Source: Nymphaea colorata | Lineage: Eukaryota > Streptophyta > Magnoliopsida > Nymphaeales > Nymphaeaceae | Length of the DNA stretch: 64,000 nucleotides | Direction of reading: 5' to 3' | Assembly: GCF_008831285.2 (NCBI RefSeq) | Contig: NC_045145.1 | Location: 17,730,802 to 17,794,801 of the forward strand | In this document: one piece after another, positions 50,541 to 64,000 of the stretch | Layout: each line of letters starts with the position of its first letter | Numbering within the stretch: position 1 is the first letter of the stretch | Translations under genes and position numbers: made by a program | Notes under the pieces: generated by a model | Told to the model about the DNA's origin: nothing | Database searches by the model: none | Seen by the model: only the letters and a program-made list of their open reading frames with translations

Positions 50541-50655
50541 AAATGCACACTCCCTACGCAGGTATTATCCTGTTCAGGTTCAAAGGGACTTTCTCAGCCT
50601 GCACTCCCAACCAACAGGATGGGAAAGCGCAGATGCAGGCACCCCTGGTGCATTT
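50541..50655 (-). promoter_or_regulatory. TPP riboswitch aptamer, proximal copy (THIC 3' region)
   Basis: On the minus strand the order is AAATGCAC (P1 5' side), CAGGGGTGC, a P3 arm closed by CCTGCA/TGCAGG, CTGAGA (50597-50592), AAGTCCCTTTGAACCTGAAC, AGGATAATACCTGCGTAGGG and GTGTGCATTT. P1 can pair for eight perfect base pairs (AAATGCAC with GTGCATTT). The core is that of plant TPP aptamers, with G to A in TAATGCC, a change also seen in functional bacterial TPP switches. An acceptor, ttcgttctgtcacag|g, lies just downstream, with its exon starting at 50525. This copy looks fully competent. Confidence 0.92.
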
Positions 50656-50790
50656 AGTATTTAGCAAACTGAAGTGGATAGCAAGAAGATTATTTTATTC
50701 CACAAGGATAACGACTCTACTATCTGAACAACTCTACTATCTGAACAAAGACAACAGATGGATTGATTTTATTTTCCACATTGTAACTTA

Positions 50791-50868
50791 CCCACAACCA
50801 GATAAGAACAAAAGGGACCATTCAGACATGGAACTCAATCCGATCCTTCAAGATTACGAATAGTTACC
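50791..50868 (-). promoter_or_regulatory. Two strong 5' splice sites upstream of the TPP aptamers
   Basis: On the minus strand TTGCAG|GTAACT has its GT at 50867, and TTGTGG|GTAAGTTA has its GT at 50791. The first also reads as an acceptor (cccttgcag|). In known plant THIC genes, ligand-controlled pairing between the aptamer and an upstream 5' splice site decides whether the 3' UTR intron is removed. Which of these is used here is unknown. Confidence 0.5.
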
Positions 50869-51002
50869 TGCAAGGGCAATGCAACAAAATGATCATATAA
50901 CAAAATAATGATATATTTAATGGAGGAAACAAGAGAATTTCATTTTCATTCCCATTGCTTAATTTTAACCATGAACAACAGAGCAGATAAATAATTTTAA
51001 GA

Positions 51003-51273
51003 GACTCAAATTCTAGCAGGTTTACTAGATCACTTCTGGCCTTAATAATAAATTATGAACATCTTGCAGCAAAGCTGAAGCTTAGAACAGAAGCCCAGAA
51101 TCACCTAGTTAAATGATGGCAATTCAAACTCAGATGTTAGCAGGTTTACTAACACTTCTGGCCCTAATAGTTATGCAGCACCTTGCAGTTGCAGCACAGC
51201 TGAAGCTCAGCTTCAGTTTTGAGAAGGAGCTTCATGGGAACAGAAGTCCAGAATGGCGACTCAAACTCAGACT
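51003..51273 (-). repeat. Imperfect tandem duplication in the THIC 3' UTR
   Basis: Two diverged copies (about 51003-51100 and 51126-51256, plus-strand order) share actca.att/gttagcaggtttacta, cacttctggcc.taata, cttgcag, cagctgaagct and gaacagaag.ccagaat. A third partial start (gactcaaactcagac) lies at 51258. The small plus-strand frame at 51113-51346 is a by-product. Confidence 0.75.
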
Positions 51274-51510
51274 GTTTCAAGCATGTGTCAACGGAAGGCA
51301 AATGAAAATCAAGTCCCTAATTTTAAATGCACGTGTTTTTTCTTGATATTTTGCATTATGGCAATGTAATTGTACCATTATTGCAAATATCATGGTACTT
51401 CATTAATAGTCTGAATATATCAAGATAATTTAGCTTAAATTGGATAGTTTATGGTGTTTTCTTCAAGAGAAAAAATATTTTTGATATCTATTGTGTAGAT
51501 ACACCAACCT

Positions 51511-55620
<4,110 letters not shown>

Positions 55621-58600
55621 GAGGTTGCAGCAAAGATGGAAAAGAGAATCACGCCTTTCCATGAACGGCGTAAATGCTGCAACAGGTGTCATGTATCTTC
55701 AGTTTTTTCTTTTGTGCTGTAATGGTTTTCTTCCTTTGTCTTTTTAACTCGCGGACTTTTGGGGCCTTGGTAGCTCGAGTTTAGCTGAAGAACATTGCTT
55801 GTCTAAAGTCCTCTACCTAACCATTACATTGTATTGGGATTAAACTAGCTAGTGTTCCACAGGACATGCACTAGGGATTGTAGATGATCTCCTTGGCAAT
55901 GGTGTATAGCAACTTCGTGTATTCTCACTATACTTTGTATTGAGAAAGTGCACCATCAAATGACTTTATGTATATTTTTATTTTGATTCTTATAGGAAGT
56001 GAATTTAAAACCAACTTAAGTTTATTGTTCTCTCTCTTTGTATATGTGTGTGTAGAGAGAAAGAGAGAGAGAGAGAGAGAGAAGTAAAAGTGATATCCAG
56101 TTATTCTACTTAAAACCCATAACAGCCCGAGTGTTACTATTGATTTTCTTCAACTTAAGGGCGTTGTTGAAGTTTCAACCTGCTACCCAAATAAATACAA
56201 GTTTACAATCTTCTTTAAGGCCTATATGAACAAGAAACTAGATAATAAACGTAAATGACCATAGATGAAACGTTGGTAAGTACTTTTCATCAAACTATCT
56301 AATCCTGCTGTGATACTCCATTGGTTACATTCTGGGTGACGGTTAATCACATGGACTAAAATAAAACTATATCATCTCTTAATTATAAACGGCAGATCCT
56401 GCGATACTAGCAAACATTGCCAAAATTCAATTTTAAGAGATGAACCTCGTTCAAGGATAAGAATCAAGTTATGGCGATCAAATTAGAAAACTATTGCATT
56501 CATTAAAAAATTGGCTTTTATCTTTTCAGAAAGTTTTTTGTCTTTTAGGATGTCTAACAAGAAAGGCGAGGGAGGACCTTATCGATGGAAACGTCATGGG
56601 GCCTTCTAGGCATTCTTGAAGTGCGATATTTTTGCTTCGTTCTGGCCCGCACCTCCTCCTTTATGTTACATCATATCCTTCAACCTTTGTCCATTTTCTC
56701 AAAATATCAACGACGATGAGAGGGAGACTCGTAAGTAGGGTTGCAAGTGGTCTAAATTTGGTTTCAAGTTCTTATCAGTGTTTAATATATCAGTCTTATT
56801 TTAATCCAATTTTGTTGTAATTTTTTGTCTTCAGATCCGATCCATAACTGCATGTTAAAATCTTTTCTATTTTAATTAATTTTTTCATTTTTTTTGGCAA
56901 TTTGCAATTCATTCAGACAATTTGGTGAATTGAACAGTTTGTCCGTTGTCCATTCTCAGCCCTTGATCACCATGAAATCATGATCGTGGGACAGTATCGG
57001 AACAGGAAATAATATGTAAATAAAATAAATTATGTGGGCCCGTGTTGGCAACTGCCCACACAATTAGTCCACAACTAGGTCCCACACTGCCCATCATCCT
57101 CCTCCGAAAATATCAAGTCTCCAAACTGATTGCAACACCTCATGTGACAGCAGACAAATAAATATCGAGTTTAAATTTACTGAAATCTAAACAAGTATAC
57201 ATCGATCGTGACTTGAATGGATCTTTGAAAGTATGGAGCTCATCTTGCATCATGGCTTAGGCTCTTAGCGATCCAGTGGCGGAGGCACATGTGGGTTTGT
57301 GTGGGCAATCACCTGTACATAATTGCTTAATAACTAGTACCCCATAGTTAAAAAATTTTTGGCTCTGCCCCTGCACATCGAGCTCATCTGACCTCAATTT
57401 GGCTCATCAGTCCTTTGCTCAATAAGCTAACTGACCAATTAATCAATAAGCAGCAAATGTAAGGATGATGAATTATCATGCTTTGAAGGTCAGGTGGGGA
57501 GAGTAAGCGAGTAGTCCTAGAACCATGTTTCTTGTCCACTTTCAATTGATGACTACCTAATGCATGTAATTGTTCCCCTAAACCCCATTGAGCCGGGGTT
57601 CGGTTCTAGGCAGCCAGTGGTGGAGTCAGAAATTTAAGCAGCTACGCGAGGCTAAGAATATCCCGATATGATTTTGGTTATGGAAGTATATATGAAAGAC
57701 ATGATTATAGTTGGAAGGAGAAAGAAAAAAAAAAGACAAGAAAAGAGAATATTCAGAAAAAAGATGGAGTTTGTTTTCACACATTGATAAGGGATGTATG
57801 GATTACCGAGAAGAGAGAAGCCGTAAAGAATATAAAGTCTCCTTTTATATGGAAATAGAAGAAAGGATGTTTTTTGTTTTAAGAGATACTTTCTACCATA
57901 GTTTTTTTTACAGACTCTCTTTCGATAATAGTCGAAACAGTTGTCTCAAGGAACATGGTGTAGCTGGTCAGGTCGGTGGACCAGTGAGGATCCGATCTCA
58001 GTTTAATTCTCATCGGTGCTACTCCTCTAAACCACAAAAGTAACAAATGCTACCTCTCATTGAAGAGGGTAAGTTTACTCAAGTGCCCATGCAACTCTCG
58101 GCTCACAGACATAAAAAGAAAAGAGGGTTGGGGATGGTGGGTGTGGTGGAGGAAAAGAGGGGAAGGAAAGGGGGTTCGTTTTCCCACTCAGTTTGGACAA
58201 TAATTTCAAAGAAAATTTTCTAATTCAGTTCCAAATATTGTTGGCAACTCTGGGCCCCAAGTTTAAGTACACCAATCTACTCAATATTTATGTTTCCTTT
58301 TCAAAGATCTAGCGAAAATGGAAGAAGATTTCACTGATGTTACATTAACATGACTAGAAATTTTCAACTCAAAAGACAATGGGAAATGTAAATGCTTATT
58401 TGACCGTTGTCAGTAAAATTTGCGGTTAAGAAAGATATCTAAAAAGCATATGATTCCATTTCTTTTATTATATCCAAAATGAACCTTAAAACAACATTTC
58501 TCAAAAGTAAAGATAAATTGACTTGTTGAACTGTCATATCCTTTTCTTATTATATTGTGGAGATAGATACGATCGCACAATTATATTTCATTTAATGAGT

Positions 58601-59349
58601 TTACCTTTTGATTACATATATATAAAGATTCAATAGCACAAATGGATCCGATCCAGTCTTATTACCAAGACTTGTACATGTGTAAGTAGTTTAGCGTATC
58701 CTTAGTTGCCCTTTCTTCTTTTTTAATTTAAATATGAATCCAGTAAATGCTTTCGGGTTGGGGATCAACTTGCCTCGTTAAACTCCGTTTGGATCCGATT
58801 AGCATCCTCACCACTGCCAGACCAACCGCCCAACTGAAAAGAAGAAACGAAGACTACAGTTCCCAACAAAGGGCACATTCACGAAATCTCAAATCTCGAA
58901 ACTCGAAAGAATCGAGACTTTTTTTCACAGCATTTTCAAAACCCCGTGTGAGAATATATCTGACACTTTCTTGATAGTCACAGTTTGGAATAAATTATGT
59001 GTTTTCTAGAAGGCAAAAGTTTGGTGCTTCAGCGATGATATTCTTGAACCTGTAAAAATTTTCACAACTTGACAGTTTATGCCAAATATATAAGCATATT
59101 CTATTTTAGCCGTAACAATAATTCGGGTAAGCGGGAGGGAATTCCATGGCTCCAGTGAACGGCCAAAGTATCTAATTATTTTCCCTTTACTTTGGGTTGT
59201 GTTGCGATCGAATGAATTTATGGTTACTCAATCTAACTTGAGAATAACATCCGCCACCTTTCGTAATATAGAGAAGTAGCACTCACAAGAATTGAATTGA
59301 TGACTGAACTCTCACCAGTCCACCAGCTCAACTAGTTACACTACACTTC
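55621..59349. other. Intergenic, repeat remnants
   Basis: (GA)n at 56054-56084. Copies or ends of the dispersed palindrome repeat lie at 57038-57065 (gtgttggcaactgcccacac), 57278-57380 (ggcggaggcac...tgtgggcaatcacc...ggctctgcccctg) and about 57618-57650. No gene is supported. Confidence 0.35.
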
Positions 59350-59446
59350 GTGGAGATTAATCATCATAATAATGTTCGCAAATGCGTGGAGATTAATCAT
59401 CATAATAATGTTCGCAAATGCCTCGATAATAATGTTCTCAAATGCC
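59350..59446. repeat. 36-base tandem repeat, two copies plus partial
   Basis: Unit beginning gtggagattaatcatcataa and ending aatgttcgcaaatgc occurs at about 59350 and 59386, followed by a partial ataataatgttctcaaatgcc copy. The frame at 59350-59667 is driven by it. Confidence 0.85.
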
Positions 59447-60151
59447 TGGAGAGAATTGAATGTGATTTTTCTCGTTCTTACGGGATAACTTTTCGTGTGA
59501 CAAAAGGAGATTCTCCAAATAATGTTTGGGCCTCAACATTCATCACAATGCCAATTACAGAGAAGCTCCAATATAACTCTAACTATATACAGAGAGAACC
59601 CTTAGTATTCATTAATTATTTACAAAATTCCAGAAAAAAAAGAGAGAAAAGTCTAACTCCCACCTAGTGATATAGCGCAAACTTGGTCAAGTTTGAAAGT
59701 TCTTTTTATTGATCTAGATTTTGCGTGGCCGTTGATTTTCAAGTGGCCGGATTTTTTTTTTTTAGTTGGAATTTGCCAATCTTAATGAATGATTCTCATG
59801 ATCAAGCCAATCATATTCGATCAGATCATCGACATAATTATCAGATTTGATCAAAACAAGTTTTGAACCACATATTTTAAGTAGTATGCGGTTGCGAAGG
59901 TTACTGCGCATACTTTTCGCTGGATCTTAATGAGTGGCCAGGCCTTTTGCTACGTTGCAAGGACTCAGCGAGTTTAATTTAGTCGATGCATTGCGCAATT
60001 ACGGAAGAGATTAGAATATGCGTGCATGTAAAGTATTATACTGCAAGGCCCGCACTGATGTGCAGAAATATTAACATAGTCCTCAAGTAGCTAAAACTTG
60101 AGGACCCATGTTTTTGTCATCAGCTTAATATTTTTGTTAAAAATGCATCGT

Positions 60152-60152
60152 G

Positions 60153-60214
<62 letters not shown>
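60152..60214. repeat. (TA)n microsatellite
   Basis: TA run with one phase break (ttat) near 60175. Confidence 0.95.
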
Positions 60215-60217
<3 letters not shown>

Positions 60218-60770
60218 GGGGTGAACACAAGCGAGTCGAGTCCAAGTTCAGTTAGCTCAAGCTCAGCGCGACTAATGAAACCTCAAACTCGAGAATAATT
60301 CGACGGAAGCAACTCGAGCTCGACTCGACAGTTACGTGTTAAGCTCGAGCTCGAGCTCAACTCGATTAAGACTTGACAAACTCGTTTGAATAGATTTGAC
60401 ATTCATCGTTACGTGTTGAGCTCGAGCTTGACTCAATGAAGACTCGACAACTCGTTTGAATGGAATTGATATTCATCGTTACGTGTATGTGTTGAGCTCG
60501 AGCTCGAGCTCGACTCGATTAAGGATCGACAAACTCGTAAACTTGTTTGAATATATCAACTTGATTAAGGCTTGACAAACTCGATTAAGGCTCGAGCTCG
60601 ACTCAGCAGTTGCGTGTTGAGCTCAAACTCAACTTGATCATTTGAACGAGTCGACTCATGAACTCGAACTCGACTTGTCAAGAAAATAACTCGGCTTGAA
60701 AGCCTCGAACTCGTTCACTAGCTGAGTTTTAATGACTCGAGTAGCTCGACTCATTGTTAACCCTTGCATG
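60215..60770. repeat. Degenerate array of gagctcgag / ctcgactcg words
   Basis: About 550 bases built from the words ctcgagctcgactcga, gcgttgagctcgagctcgag-like strings, cgttacgtgttgagctcgag and gactcgacaaactcgtttgaat, repeated with drift. Larger units of roughly 80-120 bases can be seen (cgttacgtgtt at about 60330, 60408 and 60477). It looks like a decayed minisatellite directly abutting the (TA)n run. Confidence 0.75.
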
Positions 60771-62218
60771 TATAGGTATATATTGAATTCAATTCAAAAA
60801 ATATCGGTAAAAAACCATTTACAGAAGCATTAGTAACAATTTATGGTGTAGTACAGTTTATGATATTTTTAATGAAGTTCATGGTGTTTTTAACAATTTA
60901 AAATATTTAACCGTCTCAGACAACATCGGGATCGAGCTGATACATATTTACATACATAACTGGTAGATCATAGATATTTAGATTAAAGAGTTAAGAAATA
61001 ATGACAGTTCTTGTTCTTCATTTATAAATTGGTGGGTAAAAAAAAAAAAAAACAAAGAGAAGAAGATGATAGAGCGTTTTTGTCATTTAGTATTAGTTCA
61101 AACTTATTTCTCTTTGTTTTTCTTTCAACCACCAATATGTAACAAATCAAGTGCTGAGATCGTTTTTTATGTATACATACTCACGGATACTTTAAGTACA
61201 TTGGTGGCATTGGCAATCCAAATTGGATATATATTTAGCAGGTCAGTTAAGCATTTTAATTGTTGTTTAGGTCATCAAAATCCAAACTTTAGATAGCTTC
61301 ATTTATGGGTCTAGGTTTCTACTTTTTTTTAAAAAAGATGGCCAATATAAACAGTAACCATCCATCCTTCTTTCTCTCTCATTTTTTTTATAAAAGTGGA
61401 AACAAAAATCCGGTCCCTTAATTGTGAATCAAAATTCAGTTGGAAGTAGATGATCCTTTTGGTCATAATCCTCAACCTTTTCTACCTTTATGGTGGGTGC
61501 TATATATATATATATATATATGTTCTGAGCTAGTTTTGAGAAAAAAATATGGAAAAGAGAGAACAAGCAATTGAGAGAGGGAAAAAAGGATTTTGAAAAA
61601 CCTGTCCGATTTTAGGAATGTATATAAAATTACATCCTTCTCTTGAAAATATGATAATCCTAAGATTCTCTCCCTCTCCTTGCCAAGGCTTTAATGTTCC
61701 AATAGTGACCTTAAATTATGCATATACGTTATCCAGTTTTTCCAGCATTTCTAAAAGTTTTTATGAGTCCGATTGTATGAATGACTTACACATATCAATA
61801 ACCGGATACAAGCGAAGGGAAATTCATCATATTTTATAAACGCTTTGAAGTTCACATATTAAACTTTTTTTTTTTGCTAAAAAAATGTTTGATACACATT
61901 ATCATGATTTTGTTTATGTATACATTTTTGGACCTTCTTATAGAGAGCAGGCAGCACAATACATTTGTAAATAACATAATATTAAAATCTTTCATACAGG
62001 AGGGTTGAGGGGGACAGAATCTACGCAAAGTCGGGCACTACACGTTCCAAATAGAAATTCGCGATATACCGAGAGGATGAAGGAACATTATCCTTGTGCT
62101 TGCCTCCTTCAACTACTCTTTTATTGCAGTACATAATTTTTTTTATATCTTTTTCGGGGATCGTCTTGGTCTGCCCAACGCTCCTGAAGTATTAAATCCA
62201 ACGAACTCTTGGCCTTCT
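60771..62218. other. Intergenic, no gene supported
   Basis: AT-rich, with (TA)n at 61501-61520 and several A/T homopolymers. Nothing recognisable. Confidence 0.35.
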
Positions 62219-62602
62219 TTATAATGCAGCGTCCATGGTGGTGCAGATTTTGGAAGAGCAGTTGAGTCGAGAGAGAGAGAGGTGTGGTTCTCGGGGGACG
62301 GAGAGTTTGACGTGGTCGTTGAAGTTGCGGAAGGCGAGGCACGAAAGGCGGGGGCTGCACCCGTGCATGAGGGAAGGAGGAAGAGGAGAGCGCTTAGGGA
62401 GAGAGACTCTGTTGTTGCCGGGAAGATGAAACCAACAAAATAATAAAACGGAACGCAGAAATAGGAGGTGGGTTTTCTTCGGGAGTTTCAGAATTTCTCC
62501 TCTCTCTCTCTCCCCCCTCCTCTCTCTGCGAAGGAAGCTTCGGTTCTCCCCCGCAATAACGCCGTGTTGTGTCCGGCTTCTGCTGCTGCTAGATTCTACC
62601 AT
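62219..62602 (-). CDS. Possible small or partial ORF of unknown function, GC-rich
   Basis: The minus-strand frame is open for about 127 codons. From an internal ATG at about 62371 (MHGCSPRLSCLAFRNFNDHV) third positions are strongly C-biased, unlike the surroundings, and the segment is Ser/Arg/Leu-rich like a plastid transit peptide. The frame stops at TAA near 62219, but coding-like text seems to continue in another frame (to about 62124), so a frameshift or an unrecognised intron is possible. Alternatively this is just the GC-rich 5' region of the plus-strand gene that follows. No homologue recognised. Confidence 0.22.
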   Translation of the reverse strand: MVESSSSRSRTQHGVIAGENRSFLRRERRGERERGEILKLPKKTHLLFLRSVLLFCWFHLPGNNRVSLPKRSPLPPSLMHGCSPRLSCLAFRNFNDHVKLSVPREPHLSLSRLNCSSKICTTMDAAL

Positions 62603-62796
62603 CCCTCACAATCTCCACTTGCACATGTCGGGTGATTGGCAGTTGCAGGAGATTAAGAAGACGGAGTCCTCGATCCCTCTCTTTCCTGTAGATCGTCTCC
62701 GTCTCCCAGTCTTAATTAGCTCCTCCCGTCCACTACGGATGAGAACCAAATGAATGAGCGCTACCGTTCGTGCGTCTTAGACTTCGTTTTGCCAGA

Positions 62797-63886
62797 ATGA
62801 CGAAGTCAAGTAATGGCTCGGATTCGTCTGTGAAGGGTGATAAGCAGAAGAAGAAGGTACGATTCTTTTCTTTCTCCATTTCTGTAGTCCTGTTATATGC
62901 TTTTGCATGGTACAAAGAAACGGAGGAACTATAAAAATGGTGGTGAGAAATGCTACTTCTGAACCCTTGTACAGTCCTTCATTCCGAAGATCTTCGCTAT
63001 GAAATGGCGGAACGGGAGAAAATCCGACGAAGATGTTTTCGCAAGAAGGGAGGCAGCCAGAGGTATTGGTCAAAATTTCTCTACTCTCTCTCTCTCTCTC
63101 CTTCTCTCTTGATCGAAAACAAGTTTGATGATGGGGATTCGTTTATTTATTAGAAATATCTTTTTTTCTACAGATATAGAAATAAGGTTGGCAGCAACCA
63201 GGAGAAGCATGCTGGACGCGTCTCCCGTGATCAGAAAAAGCTTTTCCGGTAATCTCGAACGCCAAATTCATTGTGGTATATGCTAGAAGTTGTCACTAAG
63301 AACTCGCCATTGTTAACCATTCTGAACTTGAACATCACGAAATCTTCTTGGTGGTATAGATCCATTGAGGGCATCAAGATTAAAACAAGGGGAAGGAAAC
63401 CGAGAAGAACTCTCTTCCTTTCCTTCAACCACCGACCAGCATCCGTTTTTGCGTTAAAAATCTTATGTGGAAACTCCCGGACAATGGTGAATCAACTGAA
63501 ACTGCCATCACCATAATGCGCCATAATAACATTCAAATGCCAATCGAGGCCAAAAAGTCTAAAGTTTCTTTCTTCTTCTTCTCTCTCTCTCTTTTCCCTT
63601 TGTCCGGGCTTTCAGTTACATCACATGCCGCACTTTTCAACCTTTGAAATGAAGAGGAATCGACATTGTTCAACTTCCTTACGTTAACCTTCCAGATTCC
63701 TCCATCATGATGCATGGCTCTTGGGTTTTGCTTTCCTTCCTCGAGATTCAACAGCATATTTAAATTTTAAGCGAGACAGTCTTGGTTTGGTGGTGCAGAA
63801 AGGCACACGAATCCGAGAATCGAAGGGCTAAATTTGAGCAACTACGTCCCCCCGGCCTCCCAGTTGGTCGACATTCAGGAATTCAG
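62797..63886 (+). CDS. Probable type I inositol polyphosphate 5-phosphatase, N-terminus (runs off right edge)
   Basis: Four exons, 62797-62856, 62975-63062, 63174-63248 and 63799-63886, join in phase with GT-AG introns. They read MTKSSNGSDSSVKGDKQKKK, then SFIPKIFAMKWRNGRKSDED, VFARREAARDIEIRLAATRR, SMLDASPVIRKSFSERHTNP, and RIEGLNLSNYVPPASQLVDIQEF. The last exon ends in phase 2 with an AG that should complete an Arg or Ser codon. A basic N-terminus with KKxFIPKIF..KW and an ending ...EF(R) just before where a VFVGTWNVGG block would come resemble plant type I inositol 5-phosphatases, which act on inositol phosphates and phosphoinositides. The catalytic domain lies outside the window, so the family call is tentative. 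The exon structure is better supported than the name. CT-rich sequence at 62498-62527 is the likely leader. Confidence 0.5.
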
Positions 63887-64000
63887 GTAAACATCCCTTC
63901 ATCCATAAGAAAAACCTCTCTTCCTTCACGCACATATAGAATAGCACCACTTGGAGAAGACCCACATTCCCACTAAGTCCATATGCAGAAAAAAGAGAGA

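Noticed and set aside
51113-51346. Small plus-strand frame with a hydrophobic start resembling a signal peptide
   Set aside because: It lies in the duplicated part of the THIC 3' UTR, is short and has no homologue that I recognise. The duplication explains its sequence.
62975-63062. Alternative reading of the right-edge exon as a Lys/Arg-rich DLRYEMAEREKIRRR frame
   Set aside because: The frame that starts at the acceptor 62975 is in phase with all three other exons. The alternative needs an acceptor without a clear AG context and breaks the next junction.

Overview
This is nuclear DNA of a flowering plant. The genes are split by GT-AG introns and encode plant-typical proteins: a VQ-motif protein, a DUF4057 protein, an ARM/TPR protein, a plastid THIC and a probable type I inositol 5-phosphatase. 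The DNA between them is AT-rich and filled with (TA)n, (GA)n and decayed mobile elements. I cannot place it to order. I reassembled exons by hand from the sequence, checking splice sites and codon phase at every junction.

Layout. Positions 1-828 (minus) hold the N-terminal part of a VQ-motif protein that runs off the left edge. From 0.8 to 18.5 kb there is no convincing intact gene, only element remnants: a MITE-like element near 4.5 kb, a miniature LTR retrotransposon at 7.0 kb, a decayed Ty3/gypsy Gag at 10.1-10.4 kb and a strong foldback at 12.2 kb. Positions 18838-23993 (plus) hold a five-exon DUF4057 gene. A 25-26 kb tandem duplication follows. Positions 29424-33807 (minus) hold an ARM/TPR protein gene with a non-coding 5' exon and a uORF. 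A copia-like solo LTR sits just upstream of it, and a second solo LTR lies at 38.2-38.5 kb. Positions 43014-44546 (plus) hold a single-exon secretory/membrane protein with a Lys-rich luminal region. Positions 51511-54440 (minus) hold THIC, the plastid pyrimidine synthase of thiamine biosynthesis. The right end (62797 onward, plus) starts a gene that looks like a type I inositol polyphosphate 5-phosphatase.

The most interesting feature is in the THIC 3' region. Plant THIC normally carries one TPP riboswitch there. This sequence contains two complete-looking TPP aptamers in tandem on the THIC strand (50655-50541 and 50223-50112), about 320 nt apart. Their cores are nearly identical and their P3 arms have diverged. 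Each is followed by a good 3' splice acceptor, and strong 5' splice sites lie upstream of the first. The two copies differ in P1 strength and in the conserved UAAU segment, so they may not be equivalent sensors. This suggests a two-aptamer feedback switch on thiamine synthesis, or a recent duplication with one copy decaying. I cannot check here whether it has been described.
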